From assembly GCA_022266195.1 (NCBI GenBank), contig WHVY01000004.1:2993501-3057500 (forward strand): DNA of 64,000 nucleotides, in the 5' to 3' direction. This DNA comes from Tetranychus cinnabarinus. Taxonomy: Eukaryota; Arthropoda; Arachnida; Trombidiformes; Tetranychidae. The stretch's first letter is position 1. The number at the start of each line of letters is the position of its first letter. The notes below the pieces were generated by a model, which was not told where the DNA came from, did no database searches, and saw only the letters and a program-made list of their open reading frames with translations. Positions 57,501 to 64,000 of this stretch are shown here, one piece after another. A program made the position numbers and the translations under genes.

Positions 57501-57654
57501 AAAAGTCTTCCAACCAGCTAAGCAGATAATTACCATCACTTCTTCCATCGCATTTAGTAATGTCAATGTAATTCCTAATAGATTCATTGGACGTCACATG
57601 ATGGATGATTCTTTCTTCGGAAGGACTAGCCTTTCTTTTATCTCTCTTGGTCAT
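51511..57654 (-). CDS. Gag-Pro-Pol-Env polyprotein, single 2,047-codon frame
   Basis: One uninterrupted frame from ATG 57654. Gag spans about residues 1-400 with a CCHC knuckle (C254, C257, H262, C267) and basic Lys/Ser tail. Protease has DTGA at 448-451. Reverse transcriptase has LPFGLANGPSSF and FIDD at 796-799. RNase H starts with D945. Integrase has an HHCC finger (H1160/H1161, H1168, C1198, C1201) and catalytic D1230, D1289, E1325 (35-residue D-E spacing). The env-like part follows directly from about 1500. No stop or shift separates the regions, so a processing, splicing or internal-initiation scheme must produce separate products. All catalytic residues look intact, so the element may be active. 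Confidence 0.95.
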   Translation of the reverse strand: MTKRDKRKASPSEERIIHHVTSNESIRNYIDITKCDGRSDGNYLLSWLEDFSAMAKANDWDDQKQMKLIRTYLVGTAADWYDVEIEPLQPNQRPETMQVFKTKMVKDLVPAGYRKSLYDELKNAVQEPEESALAYTYKIKKICKKLNPKMDDDLVEYFIDNGLCPSIRSKLGLLKVNPNADLSSKIQEAERCMRAEERAANHNQKDVEELKETVTELTKALDYLANKLEKMKTTQRKTYLPPPQAQTQTNPIICSFCQKPGHRETVCWSKNGRPSHLQWNNNPPQIRPNYPTQTTYQLPRYHKPYEYTPQPQQVKEEIQPIPSTSGYKPNEEKETPKRGRPRSKSPKPDKGKGRKSRSKSPKILETIMSKFYDDDENDDDPIVTTIITDFENENKNTIEEINCEPLEEHNFEDSVILTVASSILQKKKKNLIFSNFKIKGTDILCLVDTGAEVSILTQKVVNQLQIPYEEYIGPSQLTAANKPLNVLGETIVKFAISDGNVTKIMESPLIIINKLPHDLPSLLGQNVLAAAGLDIKCRSKQIKFDNELFEVKQNPTIIQRLKAKFEPFEYNLFDQIKTNPFEKISFSILKEMKLEISDHISTDTYEQLDYLVKRYRSVFAVTAEELGYCNLYYHTIKTGDHPPIYQNPYRMSDHKRRIAQNSIEDLLRDGIAIPSESAWASPIVLVSKKGTDEMRLCVDYRKLNEITVKDRFPLPNIQTYLDSLDGMKYYTLLDLRSGYHQMALDPESQPKTAFITPDGFYEYTRLPFGLANGPSSFMRMMSRVLNGLIFNTCLIFIDDLLIFSKTEEEHLERIETIFERLKNANLTLKPNKCSFFKKRILYLGHVVSEKGQEVDPDKIVKVQQFPTPKTVRDVKAFVALCSYYRRFIRDFSEIARPLTNLTKKDLPFEWSEKQQNAFDILKEKLTTPPVLAHYDREKETQLRVDASNYGLGAILLQNHENGFHPIAYARRLLRGAELNYPVSDKECLAIVWAVQKFHVYLEGIHFEVLTDHCALCHISKKKELPQRLQRYAMALQSYDFVVRYKSGKIHLDVDCLSRYPMTEMFEDNQKDECEEMFLNLVTSLVEEEFDLVEKQRTDVKLVRIINQLNNLINLSPRERKKLDKYRITNGILYKITKTYYGDNLNIVVPESLKLEILKSHHDEILSGHPGIFSTYNKIKQFYWWPTMSRDVIKYVRCCQTCQLDKRGTGTADAPLRPIIVNNAFDKVGIDLIGPFPKSDGKEYIIICTDYFTRWVEIQATRDMTAQNTARFLIYKVMMRHGCPRTILSDQGRNFISSVVRQIAIFMRARWSFSTTYHPATNGLTEKANQTVCTMLTHYCKEEKSRWATLIPAIAYAYNTSVNQSTKASPFYLLYGRQPLLPIDTEMTKNDMRELPTDVRYSIQKWHLLQEQANVYNSESKEQQKVQHDSSNKLRIFEIGDKVLYKLATGPRKLKQRFTGPYEVIDKLGETTYKIRNVRNQESIAQAHGSQLKPYYKPQNQNWTQTILTSFITMLLLILQFQPILTVQEDAPLTLWRKTEFKPTSGTQRIDLALGITTPCKHELIRFNLTKCTHIINTNKENFYVHNLPELCTKVIEACGFIAKGVFQPCNTVTIARINTPEDFPKMCNNSRPIYQRSLVKGLCDGYFLNQWETIKQMNTNLYQNTKRKREVTLATVALGSLIILGTTSIVTFVVDSFSKSQIEEVLRKTYQTDERLAQILDHQSVMLQETQDAIYKLHAEVNRLKEQVPKIAAATAMMVYQLNRQMQELDDLYRNIPKGIIKESFFRYFQIKLPCNGRCMYDSITDIKTNIIETEDTIVLNLNFTMQVQEENKEVLEVEAFRTILKNDTKVCDKIYIGPKYVYVDKITRQICVVNSDELKTNRPIIPNLEECTLEEYPLKFELKNCVDAHASQQIYTKDIQIKPVGNEYWIYCYGQNITISNFQSICPENPFRLSQYNNFTIGGKSYTSSSFSAITNTQLSEFSQIINMKLTAPTTLKFTPRSKNSFIVLNNLLKEQQSAIENYSKSWTWHLPWEFLVMVKQKNYKI
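51514..53157 (-). other. Env-like region within the polyprotein
   Basis: About residues 1500-2047. It opens with a hydrophobic segment (about 1506-1527) that could be an internal signal sequence. There are several Asn-X-Ser/Thr sites and Cys residues, a furin-type KRKR site at 1666-1669, a hydrophobic fusion-peptide-like stretch (1671-1696) and a long heptad-like helix (about 1700-1765). This is the usual order of a fusion-type surface glycoprotein. No clear membrane anchor is visible near the end, which is Trp-rich and then basic (MVKQKNYKI). Confidence 0.75.
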
Positions 57655-57664
57655 GATTAGATCT

Positions 57665-57880
57665 TCAAGGAGACTGATGCTTAATTATATAAAATTCTTT
57701 CAATTGGTAAACGAAATAAATGGTTAAAGGTATAAAAGGAGAGAACAAAAACAGGATAATTAAAATGTTAAATGAGTTTGAATCGATTTCAAATCCACAA
57801 ATTGTTTTTATATTTGGATCAGAATTTTCTTCAGTTAAAGAACAACAATCAATTTGTATGGTATATTCACCTCTCTTCAT
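57665..57880 (-). CDS. Leader ORF with transmembrane segment (71 aa)
   Basis: ATG 57880 to TGA 57665-57667, in a different frame from gag and ending 10 bases before the gag ATG. The product has a short Cys-containing N-terminal part (DCCS, TICGF), one strong transmembrane helix (NILIILFLFSPFIPLTIYFVY) and a short basic tail. It lies in the leader where most gypsy elements have no frame. It might be an accessory protein, a translational regulator of gag, or a displaced env anchor; nothing decides among these. The tight 10-base gap would allow reinitiation at gag. Confidence 0.5.
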   Translation of the reverse strand: MKRGEYTIQIDCCSLTEENSDPNIKTICGFEIDSNSFNILIILFLFSPFIPLTIYFVYQLKEFYIIKHQSP

Positions 57881-58663
57881 TTCAGCAAAAGATAATTATT
57901 AAGGCGATGATAAATAGAGACATAACCCACATATTCAGGATTGTTTCCTGATCAAAATACTAGTAAATTCATTAACAAGATCAATCAATGCAGTTTATCT
58001 TATTCACTTGAATTAAAATATTGAATAAGAAGCAATCTTAGTTGTCTTAATCAAATTGAAAGGTAGTTAAATATAATCAGTAGGATTGACCGATTAATTT
58101 AATGGACTTAGTAATTGTTTACTCATTTGAATTTGTTTGATTGATCTAATAATAATAGATTACCAATGTTCACAATCATATATTAGTATTAATAACGGTA
58201 AGGATAGGTATATAATAGAAAAACAGCTTTATATCAGACTTGTATCTTGGTTAGATAAGTTATTCCGTCATTGGAACTTTTATCCTCCCTAATTCCGATT
58301 AAGCTTTCCATGTTCACATCAAACTATGTCTTAATATTGTTCATAAAATCATAGTTTGTAATGTTAAAAGACAAGAATTTTATGAATAATTACTTATCTT
58401 CGTTTTGAGATTTGGTTGGTCAGAAGATCCAGGCAATCAGGAGGCTGAAATCAATACTGGTCCATTATCACCTTCGCTGACAGTTTCCTTGGATTTAATG
58501 ATGAAAAGTTCAGGCTTGATGTTTAAATTTGATTCGATTTAAGTTACTCTATTTGATTCAAATCGTACAATTATTGAACACAACATTTACTGGTTGAATA
58601 ACTAAAACAGATTAGAAGGTTTTTGTTCACAATAAGATTTATTTGATGTGGAATCAGTTTAGA

Positions 58664-58681
58664 TCCCGGACGACCCCCCAA
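58664..58681 (-). other. Primer-binding site, tRNA-Pro type
   Basis: Seven bases inside the 5' LTR the minus strand reads TGGGGGGTCGTCCGGGAT. This differs by one base from the well-known tRNA-Pro primer site of gammaretroviruses. Minus-strand DNA synthesis would start here. Confidence 0.8.
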
Positions 58682-58688
58682 TTAATCT

Positions 58689-58925
58689 TGCACAGATTAA
58701 TATAACTTTATTTTAAACAACTTTATTGGTTGAGGTACATTTTACTTCTGTCCATATCTCTTTGATTACTGTTTTCATTTTTATAGCGATTTTCACCCCT
58801 TACTCTCTTTTGTCAGATACTTCATAGAATTAATTAATTAGTTATTGAGTGCAAAAAAAAGGGTGCATTAATTTGTTAGGAACAATTCGTTCAGGTTAGC
58901 ATGAATTGCTTTTTCTTTTGTTGCA
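58689..58925 (-). repeat. 5' LTR of the gypsy-type element
   Basis: 237 bp, identical by eye to 51189-51425. On the minus strand the TATA box lies at 58785-58778, so transcription should start near 58750 and run toward lower coordinates. The other end of the LTR is 48 bp from the ATG of copy A, on the opposite strand. Confidence 0.95.
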
Positions 58926-58929
58926 CTTT
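58926..58929. repeat. Target-site duplication CTTT, right
   Basis: Matches 51185-51188 at the other end of the element. Confidence 0.8.
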
Positions 58930-58973
58930 GAAAGTGTCAAACTATGTGATAAATTTCTTGCCAGTTCTTGCAA

Positions 58974-59994
58974 ATGGTTAAAATGATTTTCTCGTTTTCA
59001 TTCATTTTCATCTTAATTAATTTTCAAGTCGAAGCTAAAAATTCGTGTAACGATGAGTGTTTAACTAAAACATATTGTATATCAAGTGATGGTTCCGGTG
59101 TTTGTTCAAAAAATAATCTGGTTACAGCTCAATTCAGAGTGATTCCAGTCTTCGGTAAATATGATTATATTCAACTAACTCTGAAAGGTTATAATGTAGC
59201 ACCAGAAGATGAGAAAACTATCAAAGTGATCTTTTACAGATCCCTTTCTCCAAGTATATACACTTGTTACAAATCTCCTCTTGGGTCAACTTTTGCAAGA
59301 TATGATGATGCCACCTACCAATTGGTAACTGAGTCATCTTATTACACGGATCGTGTCTTAAACTGTACCTGGACTTTCAATATTTACGATAAAACCTGGC
59401 CAGTATCTATTGATCTGTTCAAAGAGAGTTCACAATCAATAAAACTCAATGACGGTTCGCAGCAAGTTTTAGTTGCTCAAGAAACAAGTCAACTCCCCAT
59501 TTATCACGCTCAATATCTTAAGTGCTGTAATAAGGTTCATGGTAATGATGCATTTCTTCTAACTTTCAAGCAAACCGATAAACAAATACTTTATCGACTT
59601 TATTACTGGAATTATCGAAATGAAGATGAATTGACTGTAACTCTTACTAGAAAAGATGGAATCCAATTAAGATTTGAATGCCATCGTACCAAAGTTGTAA
59701 AAGGCTATATTTATTACCCATGGTACTGAACAGATTTCTGTCAGTGCACAAATTACAGATGCATCTGTAATCCAAGGAGAAATATGCTCATGGGCTACTC
59801 CTTTTGTTTTGGGCGATTCGCGAATCAGTATCGATGCATCTACCACTGTCTTTGACTTGCGATTGGAAGTCGATGGTGTCACAGTTTACACTGAAAAAGA
59901 TGTTACTTTGAAAAATTCATCCCATTTGGGCAAATTGAGCTTCACTTTGATTGCTTATGTAGTTTTGTTGCAAATTTCTATGGTTCTAAACTGA
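58974..59994 (+). pseudogene. Secreted family copy A, frameshifted near the C-terminus
   Basis: ATG 58974 opens a signal peptide (FSFSFIFILINFQVEA) and then NSCNDECLTKTYC, two domains of beta-strand-like sequence and TSQLPIYHAQYLKCC plus NKVHGND. The frame stops at 59727-59729 (251 residues). In copies B and C the homologous frame goes on with EICSWA...PF and TVYTEK. Copy A has about 4 extra bases near 59710-59716; after them the other frame carries the conserved EICSWATPFVLGDS region and a hydrophobic tail (LSFTLIAYVVLLQISMVL) to TGA 59992-59994, like a GPI-attachment tail. So A is either a recent pseudogene or a shortened secreted form. The retroelement lies just upstream and has replaced its proximal promoter. 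Confidence 0.75.
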
Positions 59995-60905
59995 CTTATA
60001 TCAAATATTTTATCATTCAAAAAGAAAAATATCTAATAAAATGTAACATTTATTGTTTCATACATTAAAGTTAATTCAATAAAGGAAATTGATTCTAAGT
60101 AAATAATTGTTTTAATTGCGGATCTTTATAATTTGTTTGCTCATTACAACTCATCTAACTAATACTTAATCAACTTATACAAAGTTTTCACAATTTTTTG
60201 AAGTTGAGGCTAAATTTACATGGAAACATAAACTTGTATTTCTAAAAGATGGTAAAACTAGAGATAAGTTACTGAAAAAAGAAAGTGAACGAAGTGGGTA
60301 AACGAAATATCGAAATTGAGCCGTCTAGGCCATAGAAAGCTATAATCATTACATACAAAATAAAGTAAATATATCGAATTTTGACCAAACTAAAAGGTTC
60401 AATGAAAAAAACATATAACGTGAAAGTTAGGCCTTTCAACTTCATCCATTTGCTCCTATTGATAACTCATGATTGGCAACGTATGCATTTCGATTGTGAG
60501 ATGGGCTGAATATTTGATTTGACTAGTGTTTAGTTAGGCACCAAGCTCTTTTTATTCATTAACAGCAGTAAAATCAATCAATATGTGATGAAATAAAAGC
60601 CTTGATTTTTCAATTATGCATAATATCATCAAATCATATTCAAATCTCGAAATGAGTGCTCATTTTGTGTACTCAATGGGGTATCTATTTATCAATCTTG
60701 GTCTTCATTGTATCATTATTTAGTGAGGAAGATTCGATTGCAACCAGAAAATTAACACAATTTTTATCAAATATTGCAGATCGCATACGTAACGAAGATT
60801 TCAATATTTAACTGCATATAAACGTTTGAGTTTGAGACATTTAAATCATTAACAGTTAGCCGAAAAACCAAAATATTTGATTAAATTTACAACTTGATTA
60901 CAGCA
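59995..60905. other. Spacer between copies A and B
   Basis: About 900 bp: 3' UTR of A with AATAAA near 60035 and 60078, then an upstream block for B that resembles the upstream blocks of A (50.5-51.2 kb) and C (62.6-63.0 kb). No coding support. Confidence 0.6.
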
Positions 60906-61845
60906 ATGATTGAAAAGTGTTTCTCGTTTTTGTTAATTTTCATCTTAATTATTCTGCGAATTGAAGCTCAAATTTCATGTAATGATGAGTGTTTAACTAA
61001 AACATTGTTTATCAAGTGATGGTTCTGGTGTTTGCTCAAAAAGTAATCTGGTTACGGCTAAGTTCGAAGTGGAGTCAGTTTTTAACGAATATGACAATCT
61101 TCAATTAACCCTAAAAGGTTATAATATCTCAGCAGATGATGAAAAAACCATTGTAATGAGAGTTGACAAACCAGGTTTCGCTCCCAGTACCTACATTTGT
61201 TGTAAATCGGATCGTGGTTTCACTTATGCAAGATTTGCTCAATCCTCCGTCAGCTTATTGGATGGATCAGCAGATTATATCAACAATGTTTTATCCTGTA
61301 CCTGGTCTTTAACTATTCATGGAGCTGATTGGCCAAATGCCGCAGATCTGATTCGAGACAGTGAACAATCAATAACTCTCTATGACGGCTCAAAGAAGGC
61401 CACAGTTGCTCAAAACACTAGTCAACTCCCAATTTATCACGCTCAATATTACAAGTGCTGTAAAAAAGTTCATGGTAATGATGATTTTCTGCTCACTTTT
61501 GAACAAACCGAAAGGCAAATACGTTCTCGACTTTATTACTGGCAATATGAAAATCATGAAATGGCTGTAACGCTAACTAGAAAAGATGGAATTGAATTAC
61601 AATTTGAATGTTATCCTAACGAAACTGTGAAAGGCTATATTAACAATGGCACTGAACGAATTTCTATCGATCAACAAATTACAGATACATCCGTTATCCA
61701 TGGAGAAATATGCTCATGGGCTATTCCTTTTGAATTGCGAGTTCCAGGAATCAGTATCGTAGCATCTCTCCAAGTCTTTGACTTGCAAGTTAAAGTTTAT
61801 GGTCTCACAGTTTACACTGAAAAAGGTGTTACATTGAACAAATAA
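60906..61845 (+). pseudogene. Secreted family copy B, frameshifted near the N-terminus
   Basis: ATG 60906 begins the family signal peptide and SCNDECLTKT, but 2 bases are missing near 61004 relative to A and C (the codon pair for Tyr-Cys), giving a stop at once (TGA 61018-61020). The rest of the family frame is open to TAA 61843-61845 and includes TSQLPIYHAQYYKCC, KKVHGND, NGTERISID and EICSWAIPF. It ends right after TLNK, without the hydrophobic tail seen in A. Without an alternative start it is a pseudogene; translation from an internal codon near 61069 would lack a signal peptide. Confidence 0.8.
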
Positions 61846-63062
61846 TCACATATGGCACAACCGAGTTAATTTTGGTTACTTTTGAAGTTTGGTTTCAAAT
61901 TATATTGATTTGTTTATAAACTGACTTTTATTATTAATAAATAGATTATCATTAAAAAGCAAAAATCAGAAATGGAAAAATATTAAATAAAATTTATTCG
62001 CAAAGCATAAAGTTCAAAAATGAAAATTTTATCGTTTTCTCATTACAACTCTATTACACATTTATGTTTCAACTTGAACATCCGAAAATCAATGTTGCAA
62101 ATTTCTTGATTTTTCATATTTATACCAATTGTATAGTCGCTAAATCAGTTATCGAGAAAATTGAAAAGATCATTCTTATTTTTATTCCGGGTACGTTAGC
62201 AAAGCTAAAGATTGCGGCTGGATAAGATTTGGCTTTTTATTCACACAATAATTTTTTGATGTCGATTGAATGTTATCTATGTTTTTGCGTCAAAATGATG
62301 GCAAAGAGTTTCCATGATGTGACCAATTAATGACAATGATTTGAAAACAGCAACAAGAAATACTGAGCTTTCTAGGAACTTTCTTGAGAAAATCACTTTC
62401 AGGGTGGGATTCACACAATTTTTTCAGTTTGATGCATTGATGTCTTTCTGATCAAGTCAAACATTTTTCTTTGCTTTACTTTTTTTGAACTTTCTAAATT
62501 TCATGTCTCTATTATCATATTAAAATTATAATATAATCATACGCATCAGGCTAATGAAACCAGAAGATTGCAATGTTTAATGATGAATAAAGCTAGATGG
62601 AAATGAAATTTTGAAAGACAAAATAAATCTGATTCAGTAACAATTTAATCAATATGAGAACAAAATATGTGATTTAATCTTTCATTATTCATTGCCATTC
62701 CAATTTTCAATGTGAGTGCTCATTTTGTGTACTCAACTTGAGATCTATTTTAACCACAATTATCAGTTTTGGTTTTCATTTCAAGATTATTTAGCGAGAG
62801 AGATTTTATAGTATCGAGATTTGCAAATCAAACCAAAAATAAATTAAAATTCCCATTCAACACATTGCAGATCATTCATGTAACTACAAGATTTCAATAA
62901 CTTTTAATGAAGAATAAACGTTGGAGTTTGAGAGATTTGATTCATTAACAGATTGCCGATAAAATCAATGAAAATGTGAGCAAATTGCGTCTGAATTATT
63001 CGCTTATTCATTAATCATTTTCAGGTCTTCAAACTTGTTAAGGAACTTTTCAATTATATAGC
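61846..63062. other. Spacer between copies B and C
   Basis: About 1.2 kb: B 3' UTR (AATAAA near 61938), unique AT-rich sequence and the repeated upstream block for C (about 62630-63000), including GAGTGCTCATTTTGTGTACTCAA shared with the B upstream region at 60652. TTTTCAG near 63020 could be an acceptor of a 5' UTR intron. No coding support. Confidence 0.55.
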
Positions 63063-64000
63063 ATGATCGAAAAGTGTTATTCTTTGTTCATTTCCATCTT
63101 AATTATTTTTCTAGTTGAAGCTAAAAATTCATGTAACGATGAGTGTTTAACCAAAACATACTGTTTATCAGGTGATGTTTCTAGTATTTGCTCAAATAAT
63201 AATCTGGTTACAGCTCAATTTAAAGTGATTCCAGTTTTCGGTAAATATGATTATCTTCAGATAACCCTGAAAGGTTATAATGTGTCACCAATTGATGAAA
63301 AAACTATCAAAGTAAGGATTAATTCATACGACTATTCAAATGTATACTCTTGCTACAAATCGTCTTTTGGATCAACTTATGCAAGGTTTGATCGAGGCTC
63401 CTACAGTATAACAACTGGATCATCGTCTTACATGGATGGTATTTTATCTTGTACTTGGACTTTCAATTTTGACGATTCTATCTGGCCACTAGGTGTAGAT
63501 ATGATTAAACACAGTTCACAATTAATAATACTCTATAAAGAGTCGTCGAATGGAATCGTCGTTGCTCAAAACACTAGTCAACTTCCAATTTATCATGCTC
63601 AATATCTTAAGTGCTGCAATAAGGTTCATGGTAATGATGAGTTTCTATTGACTTTTGACCAAACCGATAATCAAATACGTTATCGACTATATTATTGGAA
63701 ACTCGACAGTGATGTCAAAGTGACTGTAACTTTGACTAGAAAAGATGGGCTCAAGTTACAATTTGTATGCACTCTTTATGCAGATGTAAAAGGGTATATT
63801 GTCGATGGTACTGCTCGTTTTTCTGTCGAAAAACAACTTTTCGTGGCAATCAATGAGGAAATATGCTCATGGGCTACGCCTTTTGTGCTGGGCGACTCAA
63901 GAGTCAGTATCGATGCATCTAACACTGTCTTTGACTTGCAAGTGGAAGATAACTCAGGAATAATTTACGCTGAAAAAGATGTTGCATTGAAAAATCAATC
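63063..64000 (+). CDS. Secreted family copy C, open to window end
   Basis: ATG 63063 opens a signal peptide (SLFISILIIFLVEA) and 312 codons with no stop, cut by the window edge. Reading it against A and B shows neither of their frameshifts: KTYCLSGDVSSIC is intact, as is KGYIVDGTARFSVEK. Family features: SCNDEC start, TSQLPIYHAQYLKCC, NKVHGND, LTRKDGLKLQF, EEICSWATPFVLGDS. There are about ten cysteines and several N-glycosylation sites (for example NCT-type sites in relatives). I do not recognise the family. It is probably an extracellular or GPI-anchored protein expanded in tandem. Confidence 0.8.
   Translation, partial: MIEKCYSLFISILIIFLVEAKNSCNDECLTKTYCLSGDVSSICSNNNLVTAQFKVIPVFGKYDYLQITLKGYNVSPIDEKTIKVRINSYDYSNVYSCYKSSFGSTYARFDRGSYSITTGSSSYMDGILSCTWTFNFDDSIWPLGVDMIKHSSQLIILYKESSNGIVVAQNTSQLPIYHAQYLKCCNKVHGNDEFLLTFDQTDNQIRYRLYYWKLDSDVKVTVTLTRKDGLKLQFVCTLYADVKGYIVDGTARFSVEKQLFVAINEEICSWATPFVLGDSRVSIDASNTVFDLQVEDNSGIIYAEKDVALKNQ

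Larger units (their letters stand above)
51189..58925 (-). mobile_element. Complete Ty3/gypsy-type endogenous retroelement with env-like region
   Basis: A 7,737-bp provirus on the minus strand: 5' LTR 58925-58689, tRNA-Pro-like primer site, about 1 kb leader, one gag-pro-pol-env frame, polypurine tract and 3' LTR 51425-51189. LTRs look identical and the target duplication CTTT is perfect, so insertion was recent. The env-like C-terminal part places it with errantivirus-like elements, but with env in the same frame as pol. It interrupts the upstream region of secreted-family copy A. Confidence 0.95.

Noticed and set aside
1..64000. CRISPR array, bacterial operon or defence system
   Set aside because: No regularly spaced repeats and no prokaryotic gene organisation; the window is eukaryotic throughout.

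Overview
The window is AT-rich eukaryotic nuclear DNA. Genes are short and compact, with introns from about 65 bp to about 470 bp, canonical GT-AG borders, AATAAA signals and a nuclear tRNA-Thr gene. The conserved genes (Mextli, PEX19, Vilse-type RhoGAP, BLVRB, OCIAD1/Asrij, TFIIS, eIF5, ATAD2) point to an arthropod. I infer an acariform, spider-mite-like genome from compactness and base composition; the species is not proven by anything I can see.

Layout. 1-2.4 kb: a divergent pair of small secreted-protein genes. 2.7-4.9 kb (-): Mextli, an eIF4E-binding KH protein. 5.9-12 kb: a direct duplication of the PEX19 locus; the left copy is a pseudogene carrying a small inverted-repeat transposon, the right copy is intact. 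12-12.8 kb (-): an acidic secreted protein. 15.3-18.7 kb (+): WW-WW-MyTH4-RhoGAP protein (Vilse/ARHGAP39). 21-21.7 kb (-): a secreted CAP-domain protein. 22.7-23.4 kb: a knottin-like cysteine-rich exon (-) next to a small basic protein (+) whose paralogue lies at 31.5-32.2 kb (-). 25.5-28.8 kb (+): BLVRB and OCIAD1. 29.7-30.7 kb (-): TFIIS. 33.4 kb: tRNA-Thr(CGU). 34.1-36.4 kb (-): eIF5, divergent from ATAD2 at 37.4-40.5 kb (+). 41.3-43.3 kb (-): a helical-repeat (PPR/LRPPRC-like) protein. 43.3-49.6 kb: gene-poor, with a Tc1/mariner-type MITE and two weak exon candidates. 49.7-50.2 kb (-): a secreted protein with repeated Arg-Arg-His-Ser motifs.

51.2-58.9 kb (-): a complete young Ty3/gypsy-type endogenous retroelement. 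It has 237-bp LTRs that read as identical, a CTTT target duplication, a tRNA-Pro-like primer site and one uninterrupted 2,047-codon gag-pro-pol-env frame, plus a small membrane-protein frame just before gag. It landed 48 bp upstream of the first of three tandem copies (A, B, C; 59-64 kb) of an unrecognised secreted protein family. A is frameshifted near its C-terminus, B near its N-terminus, and C is open to the window end.

Most housekeeping genes act independently (translation, transcription elongation, peroxisome import, chromatin). The fast-evolving parts are the secreted families, the PEX19 duplication and the retroelement insertion. I saw no prokaryotic operon, CRISPR array or defence island.
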